Position numbers and translations under genes: made by a program. The notes beneath the pieces are model-generated. The model had not been told where the DNA came from. It made no database searches and was given only the letters and a program-made list of their open reading frames with translations. A stretch of 64,000 nucleotides of DNA from Pasteurellaceae bacterium RH1A (GTDB lineage Bacteria > Pseudomonadota > Gammaproteobacteria > Enterobacterales > Pasteurellaceae): NCBI GenBank assembly GCA_012221805.1, contig CP015195.1:1783771-1847770 (forward strand), written 5' to 3'. Within the stretch, counting starts at the first letter, position 1. Every line of letters begins with the position of its first letter. Below, piece after piece: positions 63,171 through 64,000 of the stretch.

Positions 63171-64000
63171 AGCTAAGAACAACCATTTTAAAAAAGGCCT
63201 ATCCCCCAGTCGTTTAGCCTCCACCACATCATCTAACTGGCGCAGGCGGGCTAGGAGCTTGTTGAGCATCTCAATATTGACCAGCTCGATCTCAATGTCC
63301 ATCATGGCTGAATTGCGTTTTGGGTCTAGGCGGCTGGACATACTGAGTACATTGACCTTTTCATTGGCCATCAGGCCGCTGACATCACGCAGGAGGCCGT
63401 TGCGGTCGTTGGCGATTACCCGAATGGTCAGGCTAAAGCCCTTGGAGTACGAAGCCCCCCACTGGGCATCCACCACTCGTTCGGGGTTGATGCTTTGCAA
63501 TTCAAAGAGCTGTTCGCAGTCGGCCCGGTGGATAGAAATCCCCCGGCCCTGGGTGATGTAGCCCACAATTTCATCGCCTGGAATAGGCTGGCAGCAGCGG
63601 GCGATGCTATGCATAAGGTTGCCTACCCCTTCAATGATAATATGGCCATTTTTAGGGTTCTTCGGGGCCTGGTGGCGGTTGGCCAGGTGCTTGAGCACCG
63701 CCTCATCTTCCTGCTCGGCAGTCGGTTTGATCAGTTTGCCCTGGAGGTAGTTGCTTAGTTGGTAGAGGCGAATATCCCCACCGCCGATGGCCGCATAGAG
63801 ATCGTCTAGCTGCTTGAGGTTGTAGCGAGGCAGGGCGTATTGCTCAATCTGCTTGAGGTTGAAGCCAAACTTGGCCATTTCGGCCTCCAGGGCTTCCTTT
63901 CCTAGGGGGATATTTTTGTCCCTGTCCAGCTTCTTAAACCAGGCGATGATCTTGGCTCGGGCCCGTGGGGTATTGACAAAGCCTGTGTTGGGGTTGAGCC
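63138..64000 (-). CDS. relA: GTP pyrophosphokinase RelA, 5' end outside window
   Basis: The last 286 residues are visible. They include part of the TGS-to-helical linker (NTPRARAKIIAWFKKLDRDK), the zinc-finger/CC region with HSIARCCQPIPGDEIVGYITQGRG, and the ACT domain (LTIRVIANDRNGLLRDVSGLMANEKVNVLSM). These features match RelA rather than SpoT. RelA makes (p)ppGpp on stalled ribosomes. The family usually ends near EARRLG; here the frame continues for about 21 further residues (DRPFLKWLFLAVMVSAFKLV), the last ten or so encoded by a family B repeat. Confidence 0.95.
   Translation of the reverse strand, partial: LNPNTGFVNTPRARAKIIAWFKKLDRDKNIPLGKEALEAEMAKFGFNLKQIEQYALPRYNLKQLDDLYAAIGGGDIRLYQLSNYLQGKLIKPTAEQEDEAVLKHLANRHQAPKNPKNGHIIIEGVGNLMHSIARCCQPIPGDEIVGYITQGRGISIHRADCEQLFELQSINPERVVDAQWGASYSKGFSLTIRVIANDRNGLLRDVSGLMANEKVNVLSMSSRLDPKRNSAMMDIEIELVNIEMLNKLLARLRQLDDVVEAKRLGDRPFLKWLFLAVMVSAFKLVP

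Overview
The window is a stretch of a Pasteurellaceae chromosome. The evidence is gene content (narQ, lptE-holA, yciABC, ssrS-fau, a DUF5363 protein next to lpxB) and many copies of the 9-mer DNA-uptake signal ACAAGCGGT/ACCGCTTGT. This is the Actinobacillus pleuropneumoniae/Mannheimia type of uptake sequence, not the Haemophilus influenzae type. Several copies occur as inverted pairs that look like terminators. The genus cannot be fixed by eye. Core genes look moderately GC-rich. The 6.6-10.7 kb stretch and the 54.3-56.3 kb stretch are visibly more AT-rich.

Layout. 0-4.7 kb (minus strand): a DUF853 ATPase, a Trm112-like protein and lpxK, then a Fic toxin with a VbhA-type antitoxin sitting between lpxK and clpX-clpP. 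4.7-13.9 kb: an accessory island with a WYL regulator, a PP2C phosphatase, a frameshifted PD-(D/E)XK nuclease, a zinc-type sirtuin-like protein, a small unknown, a GmrSD-like DUF262 protein, a double-AAA ATPase preceded by a possible 58-residue ORF, and a second, zinc-less sirtuin. 14-22 kb: panF (frameshifted), yhdT, metJ, mlaA, a mutarotase, glycerate kinase with a GntP permease, and a TolC-type lipoprotein. 22.6-33.8 kb: lpxB, yajQ, serB/ytjB, infA, ridA-pgeF-ratA-rnfH, a class II glutamine amidotransferase, znuCB, mepM and dsbC. 33.9-43 kb: recJ, a BamE/OmpA hybrid lipoprotein, a HAD phosphatase, narQ, a GNAT acetyltransferase and artPIQM. 43-44.1 kb: an IS256-type insertion sequence inside the art terminator. 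44-54.3 kb: yciI, yciA (frameshifted), yciB, yciC, yfbV, ampG, galE, hup, yjaG, hemE, trxB, ygfB, zapA, 6S RNA and fau. 54.3-64 kb: an autotransporter with a long Pro-Lys-Glu repeat, leuS, lptE, holA, an XRE regulator facing a small membrane protein, and the 3' end of relA.

The most interesting part is the 4.7-13.9 kb island. Three promoters within it (before the PP2C gene, the first sirtuin and the second sirtuin) carry the same site, CG(A/C)CA-N5-(T/C)GTCG-CATTA. In all three the site lies exactly 6 nt upstream of a plausible -10 hexamer and in the same orientation. The first copy lies in the gap shared with the WYL regulator gene. This suggests one WYL-controlled regulon joining two different sirtuins, a phosphatase, two nuclease-like proteins and a tandem AAA+ ATPase, possibly a defence or stress system.

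Other themes are several families of short palindromic intergenic repeats (one supplies the C-terminal codons of relA, one lies inside the znuCB operon) and three genes broken by single-base indels (the nuclease, panF and yciA). The indels could be real or could be consensus errors.
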